From JBPOHE01 sp052035915 (GTDB taxonomy: Bacteria > Pseudomonadota > Gammaproteobacteria > Chromatiales > Chromatiaceae), in the NCBI GenBank assembly GCA_052035915.1, contig JBPOHE010000088.1:1-64000 (forward strand): DNA of 64,000 bases. Direction: 5' to 3'. Under the pieces are notes generated by a model, which saw only the letters and a program-made list of their open reading frames with translations, searched no databases and was not told the DNA's origin. This document shows, piece after piece, positions 63,862-64,000 of this stretch; within the stretch, counting starts at the first letter, position 1, and the number at the start of each line of letters is the position of its first letter. Made by a program: the position numbers and the translations under genes.

Positions 63862-63906
63862 ATGGCGGAACCTCCCTGTCGGAGTTCCGCCCTACGCGGG
63901 CTTGTA
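63862..63906. repeat. REP-like palindrome
   Basis: GGCGGAAC-CTCCCTGTCGGA-GTTCCGCC is an inverted repeat followed by CTACGCGGGCTTGTA. The same tail follows a similar palindrome at 12774. Confidence 0.55.
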
Positions 63907-63945
63907 ATGAGAACGATAAACGCCTCATTGTTCTTTGTTTGTATC
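63907..63945. repeat. fragment of the 118-bp element, copy K
   Basis: ATGAGAACGATAAACGCCTCATTGTTCTTTG keeps the second half of the first hairpin and the first half of the second. No CCGGGC end is seen before the window edge. Confidence 0.45.
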
Positions 63946-64000
63946 AATTGATAGCCGCAACCCTTCCTGGTTGAGTTTTGGGTTGTCCTGCCGAAGTCGG

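Larger units (their letters stand above)
63334..64000. other. intergenic region at the right edge
   Basis: It should hold the promoter of the radical SAM operon next to 63333. It also holds a TTCGAC...CTCAGGG half-repeat (63430), element copy J, a REP-like unit (63862-63906) and an element fragment. No gene is supported. Confidence 0.5.

Overview
This is a high-GC window from a gammaproteobacterium. The evidence is a complete tol-pal cluster in the order ybgC-tolQRAB-pal-cpoB, an lptM-lysA pair, apaG-apaH, a glnA/ntrB/ntrC nitrogen-control set with recognisable NtrC and sigma-54 sites, AmpD, and several gamma-type small proteins (DUF4124, DUF2058). The gene mix (MacAB-like exporter, TrpB2, TSUP transporter, PPK2, a second-type FtsH, a PspA-like operon) would suit an environmental, possibly Chromatiales-like, bacterium. 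No rRNA or other decisive taxonomic marker is present, so the order is inference.

Layout. 1-6.4 kb: esterase, lptM-lysA and a macAB-like exporter. 6.8-12.8 kb: tRNA-Ser(CGA), then glnA, a DUF4124 protein and ntrBC, with NtrC boxes and -24/-12 promoters. 13-17.1 kb: an MFS transporter, DUF2058, an IS5-type remnant, the tiny ribosomal protein bTHX and TrpB2. 17.4-26.5 kb (minus strand): tol-pal, then ampD, a cobC-like phosphatase, a btuF-like binding protein and a TSUP transporter. 27-31.6 kb: folA, apaGH, a membrane methyltransferase-like protein, ppk2 and yfiR. 31.8-41.6 kb: a TonB-dependent receptor, a compact stack of miniature mobile or repeat elements, an FtsH-type protease coupled to a 17-residue-repeat protein, a cNMP-binding/rhodanese protein, a coiled-coil/SUMF1 protein and a PfkB kinase. 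42.5-46.3 kb: a PspA-like gene behind a sigma-54-like promoter, a polytopic membrane protein, and a sigma-54 activator that may drive them. 46.8-53.4 kb: a two-gene operon of large P-loop ATPases (one with a long helical-repeat tail), next to a chimeric transposase remnant.

The most interesting region is 56.5-63.4 kb on the minus strand. One tightly coupled operon encodes a Tat-signal protein with 17 cysteines, many as CxC units, and a Thr-Tyr dipeptide tail; three radical SAM/SPASM-type enzymes; a 102-residue PqqD/RRE-like protein; a fourth radical SAM enzyme; and a small protein of unknown function. It looks like a peptide- or protein-modification system in which several radical SAM enzymes act on an exported, folded Tat substrate. 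I do not recognise it as a named family.

Between genes there are ten copies, plus one fragment, of a roughly 118-bp palindromic element with CCGGGC ends and two internal GTTCTC/GAGAAC hairpins. It is the dominant repeat of the window.
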